Shown in pieces: positions 35,404 through 43,011 of a stretch of DNA of 64,000 nt (position 1 is its first letter; each line of letters starts with the position of its first letter). The notes under the pieces are model-generated. The model did not search any database. It had not been told where the DNA came from and was given only the letters and a program-made list of their open reading frames with translations. Source of the stretch: Limibacter armeniacum (GTDB taxonomy: Bacteria; Bacteroidota; Bacteroidia; Cytophagales; Flammeovirgaceae); NCBI RefSeq assembly GCF_036880985.1, contig NZ_JBAJNO010000008.1, positions 372,001-436,000 on the forward strand, read 5' to 3'. A program made the translations under genes and the position numbers.

Positions 35404-35419
35404 AAAAGAATTTTGAACT

Positions 35420-35668
35420 ATGCGCAATTTAGAACAAAACCAAGAAAACGCCAAAAACCTTACACTGATCAGGGAGCAATCCCGGTTAGGTGCCGTACAA
35501 AAGCTCCGGCAAGACCTAGGAGCCAGCATCAAGGAGAGTCAGGGGCTGGACATCCTCACCGGCAGGCAAACAGGGCAATACATAATGCCTAGCCTGCTGG
35601 CCAACAGCATCTACCACTTCCTTGGACAGATTGAATCAGATACCCAAAACCGACTAGAGAAACTATGA
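35420..35668 (+). CDS. Small helical phage protein
   Basis: An 82-residue, Gln-rich helical protein (MRNLEQNQENAKNLTLIREQ...) with no recognised domain. Its stop overlaps the start of the membrane-protein gene as ATGA, so translation is coupled. Confidence 0.65.
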   Translation: MRNLEQNQENAKNLTLIREQSRLGAVQKLRQDLGASIKESQGLDILTGRQTGQYIMPSLLANSIYHFLGQIESDTQNRLEKL

Positions 35669-37125
35669 AACCAAATCAGTCAAGACATTTCATTACGCAT
35701 GTAAGCGAAAACGATAAAGTGAACCTGATCAGGGAGCGTTCACTGGAGGCATTAAGAGCCCGACCAGATGCCCTGGTCTACAAGCCATTATACAACCTCG
35801 CAGGAGGCTTCTCATACCTGGTGCAAGGTATCAGTGCATTGCTGGCTGCCATATTTGTCTACTACCAAGTCTCGGAAGTCGTGGGCCAGCATTTGGATAG
35901 TGAGTACTTAACGCAAGCAATCGGGTATGCAGCCGCAGCGCTACTGGTATTCTTTATCGAATACATCAAACGTGAAAGTGCCCAGATCATTCAGGAAAAG
36001 CTTTTCAACGAAGGCATAGCGCCGATGTTTTTTTCTGTGTTACTATGTGGGTTTATTGTCCTAAGTATCTCCGCCTCTTTCCTAGGCGGAGATTACTGGG
36101 GAGAAAAGATCCAGAACCAAGCCGAGCAAATCGAAAGCGATTACCGCCGCCAGCGTTCGGAAGTCAACGGCATGTACCAACAGCTGATCGATGCAGAGCG
36201 CAAAGCTCTCGAGGACTTCAAGCAGTCAGTGTCCTATAAGGGTAAGATCAATATGTATAACAAGACGATCGCCCAGACTATCCGCAACCACGAGAACGAA
36301 ATCATAAGACTCCGACAAAAACAGGATAAAGATTTGTCCTCCCTCAATTCAGAAGAAGCCACCACATTAGCAACGAATAGTTCTTCCGTTCGCAGCAATT
36401 CAAATAAAGCTGGAGCGGTAGCCATTATCTGCGACATCGTTTTCCTGATCTGCTTTTATGCCCGGTATCGCTACCAGACCAGCAGAGCACAGGAAGCCAA
36501 GGCAGAGCAGGTATTGCAAACAGGGTATTACGATAGCCGACCACTTGACACTTATACTTGGAATCAGTATCCGGTTTTCAGGCAGCCGCACCAGTTGACT
36601 GCTGAGAAGCAGACACAGGCTCCCGGACCGGAACCCTCCAAGTTGCCACCTCCACAAGAACAGGAGGAAAAAAGGCAAATCGGGTTTCATGCGAATCTGG
36701 AACGAATCATTTCAGAAAAGCAGCGACTGGAAGAAATGCTTGAAAAGTACAAAAGTGTAGAGTCAAACCCGTACCCGCAGCACCAACACGATGACACGGT
36801 AAATAACACGGTGACACGGTCTGATAATCAGCAAGTACACGGTAACTCGGTAAAGTTACACGGTAGTTTACACGGTGACACGGTAGGTTTACACGGTAAC
36901 TCGGAAGCAGAAGACGGCGACGGAAAGTACAAAATACATTGCAAGTGCTGCGGCAAGGAAGCTTGGAAGCGCAGCCCCCGGGCAGAGTTCTGTACAGACA
37001 GTTGTCGCTTCAAGTACAACAACGAGCACCGACCTAGCAAGCGATACGGTGACACGACAGAAAACGGAAGAATCAACTTTGAATCAGCAACGAGTACACG
37101 GTCCATCAGGCCCGATACTCGGTAA
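35665..37125 (+). CDS. Phage membrane protein with C-terminal zinc motif; carries ACACGGT repeats
   Basis: A 486-residue protein with about three to four predicted membrane helices (roughly residues 50-73, 91-110, 122-142 and 253-270), a charged coiled-coil loop between the last two, a Pro/Gln-rich region (315-340), another coil, and a C-terminal zinc motif CKCCGKEAW...FCTDSC (C-x2-C...C-x3-C) followed by basic residues, typical of small treble-clef DNA-associated modules. No family was recognised. The stretch 36794-36897 contains eight copies of ACACGGT in all three codon phases, which points to a DNA-level signal inside the gene. Confidence 0.6.
   Translation: MKPNQSRHFITHVSENDKVNLIRERSLEALRARPDALVYKPLYNLAGGFSYLVQGISALLAAIFVYYQVSEVVGQHLDSEYLTQAIGYAAAALLVFFIEYIKRESAQIIQEKLFNEGIAPMFFSVLLCGFIVLSISASFLGGDYWGEKIQNQAEQIESDYRRQRSEVNGMYQQLIDAERKALEDFKQSVSYKGKINMYNKTIAQTIRNHENEIIRLRQKQDKDLSSLNSEEATTLATNSSSVRSNSNKAGAVAIICDIVFLICFYARYRYQTSRAQEAKAEQVLQTGYYDSRPLDTYTWNQYPVFRQPHQLTAEKQTQAPGPEPSKLPPPQEQEEKRQIGFHANLERIISEKQRLEEMLEKYKSVESNPYPQHQHDDTVNNTVTRSDNQQVHGNSVKLHGSLHGDTVGLHGNSEAEDGDGKYKIHCKCCGKEAWKRSPRAEFCTDSCRFKYNNEHRPSKRYGDTTENGRINFESATSTRSIRPDTR
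36794..36897 (+). repeat. ACACGGT repeat cluster (candidate iterons)
   Basis: ACACGGT starts at 36794, 36806, 36814, 36837, 36858, 36870, 36878 and 36891; the double unit ACACGGTGACACGGT occurs twice (36806 and 36870). A ninth copy is at 37096, and ACTCGGT variants at 36845, 36899 (partial) and 37117. The copies fall in all three codon phases (encoding DTV, TRS or LHG/VHG), so the repetition is not a protein repeat. It is a candidate replication origin or protein-binding array. Confidence 0.6.
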
Positions 37126-37143
37126 GCAAGAAAGGTTTGAAAA

Positions 37144-37416
37144 ATGGCATCACAATACAGAGCACCGCAAATATTAAGGGAAGGCAACTTCACCACAGCC
37201 AAGGTGGATCGCCCAACCTGCAAGGTTTACATCCTGACAGCAAAGCTGCTGCGTGGTATGTCAGCCTACCTGGACAAAAAGGTAGTTCGCAACCAGTTTG
37301 AGTCAAAACTTGAATACATGTCTGTACAGGAGATGGAGAAGGCCCTGGAGCTGATGCAACAAAGCGAAGAGGCTTGTCACAAGTTTGTCTCAAAGTATGG
37401 ATTCAGTAAAAACTAA
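37144..37416 (+). CDS. Small phage protein of unknown function
   Basis: A 90-residue basic protein (MASQYRAPQILREGNFTTAKV...) ending in an amphipathic helix. It lies 18 bases after the membrane-protein gene, probably in the same transcript. No known domain was recognised. Confidence 0.6.
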   Translation: MASQYRAPQILREGNFTTAKVDRPTCKVYILTAKLLRGMSAYLDKKVVRNQFESKLEYMSVQEMEKALELMQQSEEACHKFVSKYGFSKN

Positions 37417-37428
37417 TTGCATAAAAAA

Positions 37429-37464
37429 GACCTCCGTTCTCGCCGACCAAAGCAAACGGAGGTC
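37429..37464. terminator. Hairpin between 37416 and 37479
   Basis: Perfect 10-bp stem GACCTCCGTT/AACGGAGGTC with a 16-base loop and an A6 run on its left (a T-run on the minus strand). Confidence 0.6.
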
Positions 37465-37478
37465 ATAAATAAACTCAT

Positions 37479-38147
37479 ATGAGCTTAGTAGTAAGAATTT
37501 TTACGCCCGGGGACGTCCCGCAAAATAAGAAAGGGAAGTATCAAAAGCCAAGAAATTTTCACCAAAACAGTTACCATATCTTCTATGGGTATGTCAACAA
37601 GCACAACGAGAAGTTTGATTACGAGACCCGCAAGCTCAAGATACGGGGCGGTCTGCTGGCTACACTCAGAGCCTTGAATCAGCGTTTCCTGACCATCTAC
37701 GAGGCCAGTACCACGCATGGCAAAATGCGCTATAAAGAGCCTGAAATTGATCACGGTTGGTTCGAGACTTCCAATGCCTTGCTGGGCAATGCTACCCATC
37801 AGTCTCCCCGAACAGTTGCCCGCCATATCCAAAGGCTGGTAGAGATGGGTGTGATCGAAAAGAAAAGGATTGGCTGTGAACAATACCACAATTACTCCAT
37901 CAAGCTTTGTGACGACCTGATCCGTGACGTGATCCAGTTTGCCGAAGCCGAGCTGGAGGTAAGACGTGAACTGGAGTTGGATGGACCTCTTAACAAGGAG
38001 CAGGAAGAACGCATCCTGGACAAGACCGAAACCAAGGCTAAAACGCATTTCCCTGAGCTAAACGAACACACCGAAAAGGATGAAAATACCATCGAAAATG
38101 TTGTGAATAAGTTGGCCAGTCGAATGTTGATAAACCGCCGGGAATGA
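37479..38147 (+). CDS. Winged-helix phage protein, candidate replication initiator
   Basis: A 222-residue protein. Residues about 85-150 form a winged helix (WFETSNALLGNATHQSPRTVARHIQRLVEMGVIEKKRIGCEQYHNYSIKL), of the type used by phage O-like replication proteins and some transcription regulators. The C-terminal third is acidic and helical. Candidate binding sites are near: ACACGGT repeats 0.6 kb upstream, and 9-bp tandem repeats plus a DnaA box just downstream. No helicase or primase domain is present. Confidence 0.65.
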   Translation: MSLVVRIFTPGDVPQNKKGKYQKPRNFHQNSYHIFYGYVNKHNEKFDYETRKLKIRGGLLATLRALNQRFLTIYEASTTHGKMRYKEPEIDHGWFETSNALLGNATHQSPRTVARHIQRLVEMGVIEKKRIGCEQYHNYSIKLCDDLIRDVIQFAEAELEVRRELELDGPLNKEQEERILDKTETKAKTHFPELNEHTEKDENTIENVVNKLASRMLINRRE

Positions 38148-38206
38148 TGATTTTTTTACAACACTAGGACAAAATGACCTATAAAATCTATTTAGTCTCT
38201 TAAGAA

Positions 38207-38233
38207 ACAGAAAAGACAGAAAAGACAGAAGAG
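38207..38233 (+). repeat. Three tandem 9-bp repeats
   Basis: ACAGAAAAG, ACAGAAAAG and ACAGAAGAG in tandem, 60 bases after the winged-helix gene and 24 bases before a DnaA box. The spacing fits a small origin, but the repeats are simple and A-rich. Confidence 0.5.
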
Positions 38234-38257
38234 GTCTCTAAAGGGCAAATGTGAATA

Positions 38258-38266
38258 TGTGGATAA
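38258..38266 (-). promoter_or_regulatory. Perfect DnaA box
   Basis: TGTGGATAA is the exact complement of the DnaA-box consensus TTATCCACA. It sits in a 500-base gene-poor gap after the winged-helix gene. One 9-mer match can occur by chance, so the context is the main support. Confidence 0.45.
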
Positions 38267-38354
38267 CTCAAACCCCAGCAGGGCAGGCAACGATCAAATT
38301 GAAATGTTGCAATAACGCAATGGCCCACTCGCTCCGCTCGAAAAAAGGCTTTAA

Positions 38355-38534
38355 ATGTGGCGTAGTGAGTCCCCAAAAGGGAAGAAGCCAACGCCCAGAG
38401 GTCAGCAAGGTCAAAAAGTTCCTACACGTGGCTACAACGGCAAGGACAAGGGTGATCTGACACAGCAGTGGTCGTCCAGCTATATGCACTGCCGTGGGTA
38501 TCTGAGAATGGAAACGAGAGGGAATAGCCCGTGA
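38355..38534 (+). CDS. Possible 59-residue basic protein
   Basis: A frame from ATG at 38355 to TGA at 38532-38534, with a stop codon directly before the ATG. The product (MWRSESPKGKKPTPRGQQG...) is Gly/Lys/Arg-rich with no recognised motif. It is the best open frame in the gap 38148-38650, but the evidence is weak; the gap may instead be an origin or RNA region. Confidence 0.25.
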   Translation: MWRSESPKGKKPTPRGQQGQKVPTRGYNGKDKGDLTQQWSSSYMHCRGYLRMETRGNSP

Positions 38535-38650
38535 ACTAAAAACTTAGTTGATAAAGCAAAAAAAAAAGAGGGTCAAGCCTGCAAGCACCCCTCTAATTTC
38601 AAAACAATGATCCCGCCAAAGGATCAACAAACCAAAAATACAAAAAAACA

Positions 38651-39151
38651 ATGAATATCGCCAAAACTCAAGCAGTTAGACAACAGGAGGTTCAGAGAAT
38701 CCTGATGAAGAGAAGTAAAAGGGACAGCCTTTTCCGCATGTGGGTATTGAAAAGAAATGGAGAAAAACAGGTTTTCTACTCCTACGACTTCAACACCGAG
38801 CGCCGCAAGGCCCTCCATTCAGCCCATAGACCCAATGAATTCAATGGTTTCAACCAACTGATCAAGCTTGCTGAAAAGATCCACAACAAAGACGGCGTAG
38901 AGGTTGCCATCATCTACCACAACCAACACCCATCACGCCCGATGCTCGCCGATATCCGCAAGGATTTCTTCCAACCGAAGCTAAACGGGAACCAAAAGAA
39001 AGACCTGCTCGAACAGCTGGAGAAGCAGAAAGCCAAACTCTGGACAGACTACCAGCAGCTACTCGAGCACGGAGCCCCAGACGAGAAGCTCGACGCTTTG
39101 ATGGAGGAATATGAGAAGATCAACCTCCAAATAGATGATATAACAGCTTAA
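38651..39151 (+). CDS. Hypothetical phage protein
   Basis: A 166-residue, basic then coiled protein. The N-terminal half (VQRILMKRSKRDSLFRMWVLKRNGEKQVFYSYDFNTERRKAL) is beta-alpha and basic. The C-terminal half (KKDLLEQLEKQKAKLWTDYQQLLEHGAPDEKLDALMEEYEKINLQI) is a clear coiled coil. Function unknown. It begins a run of closely spaced small early genes. Confidence 0.65.
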   Translation: MNIAKTQAVRQQEVQRILMKRSKRDSLFRMWVLKRNGEKQVFYSYDFNTERRKALHSAHRPNEFNGFNQLIKLAEKIHNKDGVEVAIIYHNQHPSRPMLADIRKDFFQPKLNGNQKKDLLEQLEKQKAKLWTDYQQLLEHGAPDEKLDALMEEYEKINLQIDDITA

Positions 39152-39176
39152 TACTCACCCAAAATAATCGCCGACC

Positions 39177-39569
39177 ATGATTATCAACATCGAAAATAAC
39201 CTGAATTACATCAAGCAACTGTCTGACGGAGTGAAACGCTTCGACAGTGTAAAACCCTTTGACAGTGCCTTCCATATGTCCATGTGGATGGAAGAAAATT
39301 GCCTCAAGTGCCAGAAGTGCTTTACGGCACACCACCCAGATCATGAGCTGCCGCAATTTGAGGAAAGTAAGGAGCTGGTCCGCAAAGGACAGGAGTGTAT
39401 TGGAAAACTGGCCATGGATATGATGATCAATCAGCCAACCATTCCGGAGGAAATTGGGAAAATGATCGGTTACGAAAAGCACATACCCTCGAAGTGCGCC
39501 GCCTTCAAACAACTGGAGGAGGCCAAGGAGCAGACGGATAACCCTAACCAAATGACGCTTTTCGGATGA
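39177..39569 (+). CDS. Cysteine-containing hypothetical phage protein
   Basis: A 130-residue protein with NCLKCQKCF near residue 42 (C-x2-C-x2-C) and further Cys at about 78 and 107, a possible metal site. The end EQTDNPNQMTLFG resembles the QMxLF tail seen on some replication-associated proteins (a sliding-clamp-binding style motif). Clamp binding is speculative. It overlaps the next gene by 4 bases (ATGA). Confidence 0.6.
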   Translation: MIINIENNLNYIKQLSDGVKRFDSVKPFDSAFHMSMWMEENCLKCQKCFTAHHPDHELPQFEESKELVRKGQECIGKLAMDMMINQPTIPEEIGKMIGYEKHIPSKCAAFKQLEEAKEQTDNPNQMTLFG

Positions 39570-39862
39570 GCAAGTTAAGATTCCAACTCAAGCTAAAGTC
39601 TGGCGACATCATACTGATACGCCAGATGCTTTCCCCGTTAGCCACCATCTATATGTGGAACAAGCCGGAAAGTCTGGACGATGCCGTACTGCTGGAACTT
39701 TACCAGCAACTGGTTCGGGTTCCTGCAGAACAAAAGCAGGTAACCATCCGGCACAGCGAAGCCATAGTGCTCTATGAACATATGCGCTCTTACCGAATGA
39801 CATCTGGGCCACTTAACCAGGTACGAAACGATATTATTAATCGAATTGACAAAACCCTTTAG
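39566..39862 (+). CDS. Hypothetical phage protein
   Basis: A 98-residue protein (MSKLRFQLKLKSGDIILIRQMLSPLATIYM...) coupled to the previous gene by an ATGA overlap. It appears helical with no recognised motif. Confidence 0.6.
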   Translation: MSKLRFQLKLKSGDIILIRQMLSPLATIYMWNKPESLDDAVLLELYQQLVRVPAEQKQVTIRHSEAIVLYEHMRSYRMTSGPLNQVRNDIINRIDKTL

Positions 39863-39865
39863 AAA

Positions 39866-40159
39866 ATGTACTACATCATATCCCTTTGCCATACCTCCAG
39901 ACATGAGAAATTCCTTACACTTTGGAGACCAAATAATGCAGGTTATTGCTACTCCAAAGAACAAGCTGGAGTATATGAATCACCCGAAGAAGGCTATCAC
40001 GATTCTGATAGCAACATGCCTATTAAAGTTGAAGATGCCGAAAAACTATTCCAACACTTGCCATACGATAATGTAATGAAATACATGATCCCGAATACAA
40101 GAGAGGTTTGGAAATCCCTCAATGTAAAAATGACCAAACACGGCCTTGTGAAATCTTAA
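39866..40159 (+). CDS. Conserved-looking phage protein
   Basis: A 97-residue protein (MYYIISLCHTSRHEKFLTLWRPNNAGYCYSKEQAGVYE...). The block SLCHTSRHEKFLTLWRPNNAGYCY with its tail DNVMKYMIPNTREVW is of a type recurring in phages and prophages, usually annotated as hypothetical. It starts right after the previous stop. An overlapping frame from 39846 is rejected because its product is low in quality. Function unknown. Confidence 0.65.
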   Translation: MYYIISLCHTSRHEKFLTLWRPNNAGYCYSKEQAGVYESPEEGYHDSDSNMPIKVEDAEKLFQHLPYDNVMKYMIPNTREVWKSLNVKMTKHGLVKS

Positions 40160-40184
40160 ACTAAACGAATAAACCCTTTAGAAT

Positions 40185-40406
40185 ATGGCTCAATACATTG
40201 ATGAGCAAGGTACAATAGGAGACATTGAACATGAATTCACTGACAGTATTATCTGTCCATACTGTGGGTTTGAAGAGCAAGAATCATGGGAATATCATCA
40301 TAATGAGGATGAAATTAATTGCCCAGACTGCAATAGAAAGTTCGCATATGAGCGAATCTTCTCTTATTCAACATACCGTATAGACGATACCAACGATGAG
40401 CAATAA
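40185..40406 (+). CDS. Small zinc-ribbon protein
   Basis: A 73-residue protein with a two-knuckle zinc ribbon: CPYCGFEEQESW and, 16 residues on, CPDCNRKF (C-x2-C...C-x2-C). Small phage proteins of this kind often bind nucleic acid or polymerase, but the role is not known here. It overlaps the following gene by 11 bases. Confidence 0.7.
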   Translation: MAQYIDEQGTIGDIEHEFTDSIICPYCGFEEQESWEYHHNEDEINCPDCNRKFAYERIFSYSTYRIDDTNDEQ

Positions 40407-40905
40407 CACTAAGCACTATATGAAAATAGCAATCACTTCCGAGAAAGAAATCTTCACACTAAACGACTTCCTTACCGAACTAGAGAACTTAAAAGATGAG
40501 CTTTACTACCATGATTTTGATAGGTTAGAATTAGATGAATCCTTCAAGGTATTAAGTAAGATTAAAGCTAGTTCAGAAGATGCTGAAGAGTTCCTTAAAA
40601 AGATTTGTGACAAGATCGACGAGATCCCATTTACAAAAATTCTTTTCAACTGTGTAACCATGCTGCAGAACTGTGCAGACCTTACACAAACGACACTGGA
40701 CTTCCACCCAAACATCAAAAAAGGTCTGGAGCTACTGGAAAGACAAACAGAACTGGAGCATTGGGAACAGAGATGTAAAGCTGCAGAAGCTTATTTAAAT
40801 GAAATCCATCACGGTACTGGAGATAATAAATCAAAGCTATACAGTGAATGGGTACAACTTCGAGATCAAACCTTAAAAACCACCAATCAAAATGACAGCC
40901 ATTGA
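40396..40905 (+). CDS. Helical hypothetical phage protein
   Basis: A 169-residue all-helical protein. The first half is acidic, and a coiled-coil segment (KKGLELLERQTELEHWEQRCKAAEAYLNEIHH) follows. A second in-frame ATG lies at residue 9. It overlaps both neighbours by a few bases. No family was recognised. Confidence 0.6.
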   Translation: MSNNTKHYMKIAITSEKEIFTLNDFLTELENLKDELYYHDFDRLELDESFKVLSKIKASSEDAEEFLKKICDKIDEIPFTKILFNCVTMLQNCADLTQTTLDFHPNIKKGLELLERQTELEHWEQRCKAAEAYLNEIHHGTGDNKSKLYSEWVQLRDQTLKTTNQNDSH

Positions 40906-41206
40906 CATCATTCTTTCCGTAATCGTGATTGCGTTTTCAGTAAACACCTTGGTATTGACCTACAAGAACCAACAATATACCAGGCAACATAAACGGGAGG
41001 TACTTGAAAAGCTTAAAAGGGAACGGTTTAAACTGATGCTATTTGAAAATGGAGTGATCAAACTGATGCGTGCCGCCCCATACCAAACAAACTTTCAGGA
41101 AGTGGAAACTTTCAGCGACTTGAACACTGCACTGGAGGCTAAAGTACAAGCAGAAATGCAACGTGACCTTCGAGACGGCACCGGTGATATTTTCACTATC
41201 AACTAA
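40892..41206 (+). CDS. Small single-pass membrane protein
   Basis: A 104-residue protein with an N-terminal transmembrane helix (IDIILSVIVIAFSVNTLVLTY, about residues 4-24) and a basic, cytoplasm-facing remainder. It could be a superinfection-exclusion or membrane-associated early protein; this is only an inference from the layout. Confidence 0.55.
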   Translation: MTAIDIILSVIVIAFSVNTLVLTYKNQQYTRQHKREVLEKLKRERFKLMLFENGVIKLMRAAPYQTNFQEVETFSDLNTALEAKVQAEMQRDLRDGTGDIFTIN

Positions 41207-41224
41207 ACGGTGCTATGCTCCCCC

Positions 41225-41252
41225 ACACCGCACCAATCATAAGGTGCGGTGT
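41225..41252 (+). terminator. Strong hairpin after small membrane gene
   Basis: Perfect 10-bp stem ACACCGCACC/GGTGCGGTGT with an 8-base loop; TTAATA follows. It is either a weak terminator or a regulatory structure. Confidence 0.5.
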
Positions 41253-41326
41253 TAATACGCAAGTATAGCAGCCAATAACGTATCACTCAGTTAATTAATC
41301 ATTTCACAAAACAAAGATCAATCAAA

Positions 41327-41512
41327 ATGAACGAAACAACAGCCGAAGAACTAGGCATAATCACTGACGAGCTGGAGTCATTAGTGCATGCCACAAAATT
41401 GCCAATGCCCAGTGATTTCCACCTCGAGCAATTGAAGCAATTGCTACCTGAAAAAATCAAAGCAATCAGGGATATAATTGTGAAAGAGACTGGAGAGAAT
41501 CCTTGGGAATAG
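41327..41512 (+). CDS. Small acidic phage protein
   Basis: A 61-residue acidic helical protein (MNETTAEELGIITDELESLV...). It lies 32 bases before the Tad2-like gene, so it may be co-transcribed with it. No recognised motif. Confidence 0.5.
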   Translation: MNETTAEELGIITDELESLVHATKLPMPSDFHLEQLKQLLPEKIKAIRDIIVKETGENPWE

Positions 41513-41544
41513 GAACTGTAATTTTCACTAAATACAATACAATA

Positions 41545-41859
41545 ATGAATATCAATCAAGTAATTGAAGCACTGAAAGAAGGTAAAATGCTGAGACGCCC
41601 ACTTTGGGAAAAGGACTTTTTCATATTCAGACAAGTACCATCTGAAATCCCGCAAGAGATTGTACCCAAAATGACCTCACTACCACAACCTGTAAAGGAT
41701 GAATTTGTAAGGAGGTTCAATGATTTGGATAACCACCAAATCAACTCTATTTCCTACAATGACCAAATCGCACATGTAGGTTTCAGTAACCTAATTACAG
41801 GTTACAATTTTAGCGTGGAAGACACATTTGCTGAAGACTGGACAACTTACCAGCCATAG
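41545..41859 (+). CDS. DUF2829/Tad2-like protein (predicted Thoeris anti-defence)
   Basis: A 104-residue protein. It starts MNINQVIEALKEGKMLRRPLW, the usual opening of the DUF2829 family (xAlxxLkxGkxvxRxxW), and ends DTFAEDWTTY, matching the family's closing xxDWxxx strand; the centre has FIFRQVPSEIP and IVPKMTSLP. Tad2 proteins of this family sequester the cyclic ADP-ribose signal of Thoeris defence. Most family members are untested, so the role is by homology. The in-frame ATG at 41503 would overlap the previous gene and adds nothing conserved. A terminator follows. Confidence 0.65.
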   Translation: MNINQVIEALKEGKMLRRPLWEKDFFIFRQVPSEIPQEIVPKMTSLPQPVKDEFVRRFNDLDNHQINSISYNDQIAHVGFSNLITGYNFSVEDTFAEDWTTYQP

Positions 41860-41880
41860 ACTGAATTATCTTCTGATTAT

Positions 41881-41909
41881 TAACCGGGCGGTGTAAAGCC
41901 GCCCAGTTA
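41881..41909 (+). terminator. Hairpin after Tad2-like gene
   Basis: Stem GGGCGG/CCGCCC with outer TAAC/GTTA pairing, followed by AAAAAAC; moderate terminator. Confidence 0.55.
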
Positions 41910-41923
41910 AAAAACTAAAACTG

Positions 41924-42298
41924 ATGAAAAGACCGAATATAAAAGAATACATAGATTCCCTAGAATCAAAGCAACCAAAATGCGTAGCTGGATGTACTCA
42001 TTATACAGGTGGAGAAATCAAACATCATAAAGATTGCCCTTATTACCCAGACTCATTGAGTAGACTATATGATGAAGCTATAGCTAAAATTCAATCTCTC
42101 GAATCAGAGCAAAGTAAGTTCACCAATTCAAATGTATTCACCCATCATTGGTTCATTACAATAATGGGAGAACATAAAAGACTAGGAGAGTTTTTAATGA
42201 ATTATGACTTAACAAATCATTTGGATGAGATAAAGAGATATGGAAAAGGGTTATTTGAGACTTCGGTTGAAATGATTGAAACCTATAAGAAAAAGTAA
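41924..42298 (+). CDS. Hypothetical phage protein with Cys/His cluster
   Basis: A 124-residue protein. Residues 19-38 hold a C-x3-CTHY...HHKDCPYYP arrangement (C, C, H, H, H, C), a possible small zinc site. The rest is helical. It is the last gene of the early block, directly before the repeat-rich control region. Function unknown. Confidence 0.55.
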   Translation: MKRPNIKEYIDSLESKQPKCVAGCTHYTGGEIKHHKDCPYYPDSLSRLYDEAIAKIQSLESEQSKFTNSNVFTHHWFITIMGEHKRLGEFLMNYDLTNHLDEIKRYGKGLFETSVEMIETYKKK

Positions 42299-42306
42299 AA
42301 TCAAAA

Positions 42307-42361
42307 GGGGGTTTTGTCCTTTTTGCGGGGGTTTTGTCCATCTACTATGGACAAAACTCCC
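42307..42361. promoter_or_regulatory. Direct and inverted repeats between early and late blocks
   Basis: GGGGGTTTTGTCC occurs twice as a direct repeat (42307 and 42327, 20 bases apart), and the second copy forms a 15-bp inverted repeat (one G-U type mismatch) with ATGGACAAAACTCCC (42347-42361) around a 5-base loop. It lies 45 bases before the first late gene, so it is a candidate operator or RNA switch for late expression. Confidence 0.55.
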
Positions 42362-42405
42362 TTCTCCGTAAATTGTAGACTAAGGGGTAAAAAAATCAAC
42401 TTTAT

Positions 42406-42909
42406 ATGACAGCTGTAATGAGAAGTTTTGATGTGATCGAGCTGCCAGTCGAGAACTATCTGTACCGCTACTACTGCACCATTTACAATCTGGCAGATAA
42501 TGAGTTTGTCAAGCTTTCGCCGACCATCGGGCTGACAAAGTTCTACAGTCAGGATAATTCCGCATACCAGAAGTATGTCAAAACCCTGACCAAGAAGCAG
42601 GACCAGTGGACTTACCTACGGGTACAGATACCGCAGGTAACCGAAAAACGCAAGTATGCCTTTATCCGCTTGCTCCGGGCCAAGTTCAACAAGTCGATGA
42701 TGGCCTATGTAAAACAGCATGCCATCTATTCGTTAGGTGAAAATGTGAAATCTATTATTCTCTCGTTTCTTCACCACTATGGTATCTCCGAAGATGAGTT
42801 TAACCTGGAGAGAGCCGTCCGCCGATGGCACCGCAGCGATGAGTACCAGGAATACCTCCGGCACCTTTATATAGAGGAAGGCAAACTGGAGCTGCTAAAA
42901 GGCTCATAA
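42406..42909 (+). CDS. First late-block protein, possible regulator
   Basis: A 167-residue basic protein (MTAVMRSFDVIELPVENYLYRYYCTIYNLADNEFVKLSPTIGLTK...). G+C content rises here relative to the early genes. Residues 120-150 (LHHYGISEDEFNLERAVRRWHRSD) look helical and basic. No known domain was recognised. Standing alone between a control region and a strong terminator, just before the head genes, it may be a late-gene regulator; this is inferred from position. Confidence 0.6.
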   Translation: MTAVMRSFDVIELPVENYLYRYYCTIYNLADNEFVKLSPTIGLTKFYSQDNSAYQKYVKTLTKKQDQWTYLRVQIPQVTEKRKYAFIRLLRAKFNKSMMAYVKQHAIYSLGENVKSIILSFLHHYGISEDEFNLERAVRRWHRSDEYQEYLRHLYIEEGKLELLKGS

Positions 42910-42938
42910 ATTACCGATAAAAAGCAATCAAACAGCGA

Positions 42939-42964
42939 AAAAGGGGCAAATAAGCCCCTTTTTT
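42939..42964 (+). terminator. Strong terminator before head genes
   Basis: Stem AAAAGGGGC/GCCCCTTTT with a 6-base loop and a T-run. Confidence 0.85.
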
Positions 42965-43011
42965 CGTCCTTCAACATCCCCTCCAAATGATACTCCTTTG
43001 AGTCCATTACA

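Noticed and set aside
35186-35532. Leftward frames of 65-67 codons before 35420
   Set aside because: They run through strong hairpins and the start of the next rightward gene, and the products show no recognisable features.
39846-40076. 76-codon frame overlapping the 97-residue phage protein
   Set aside because: The overlapping frame from 39866 gives a conserved-looking product and starts directly after the previous stop.
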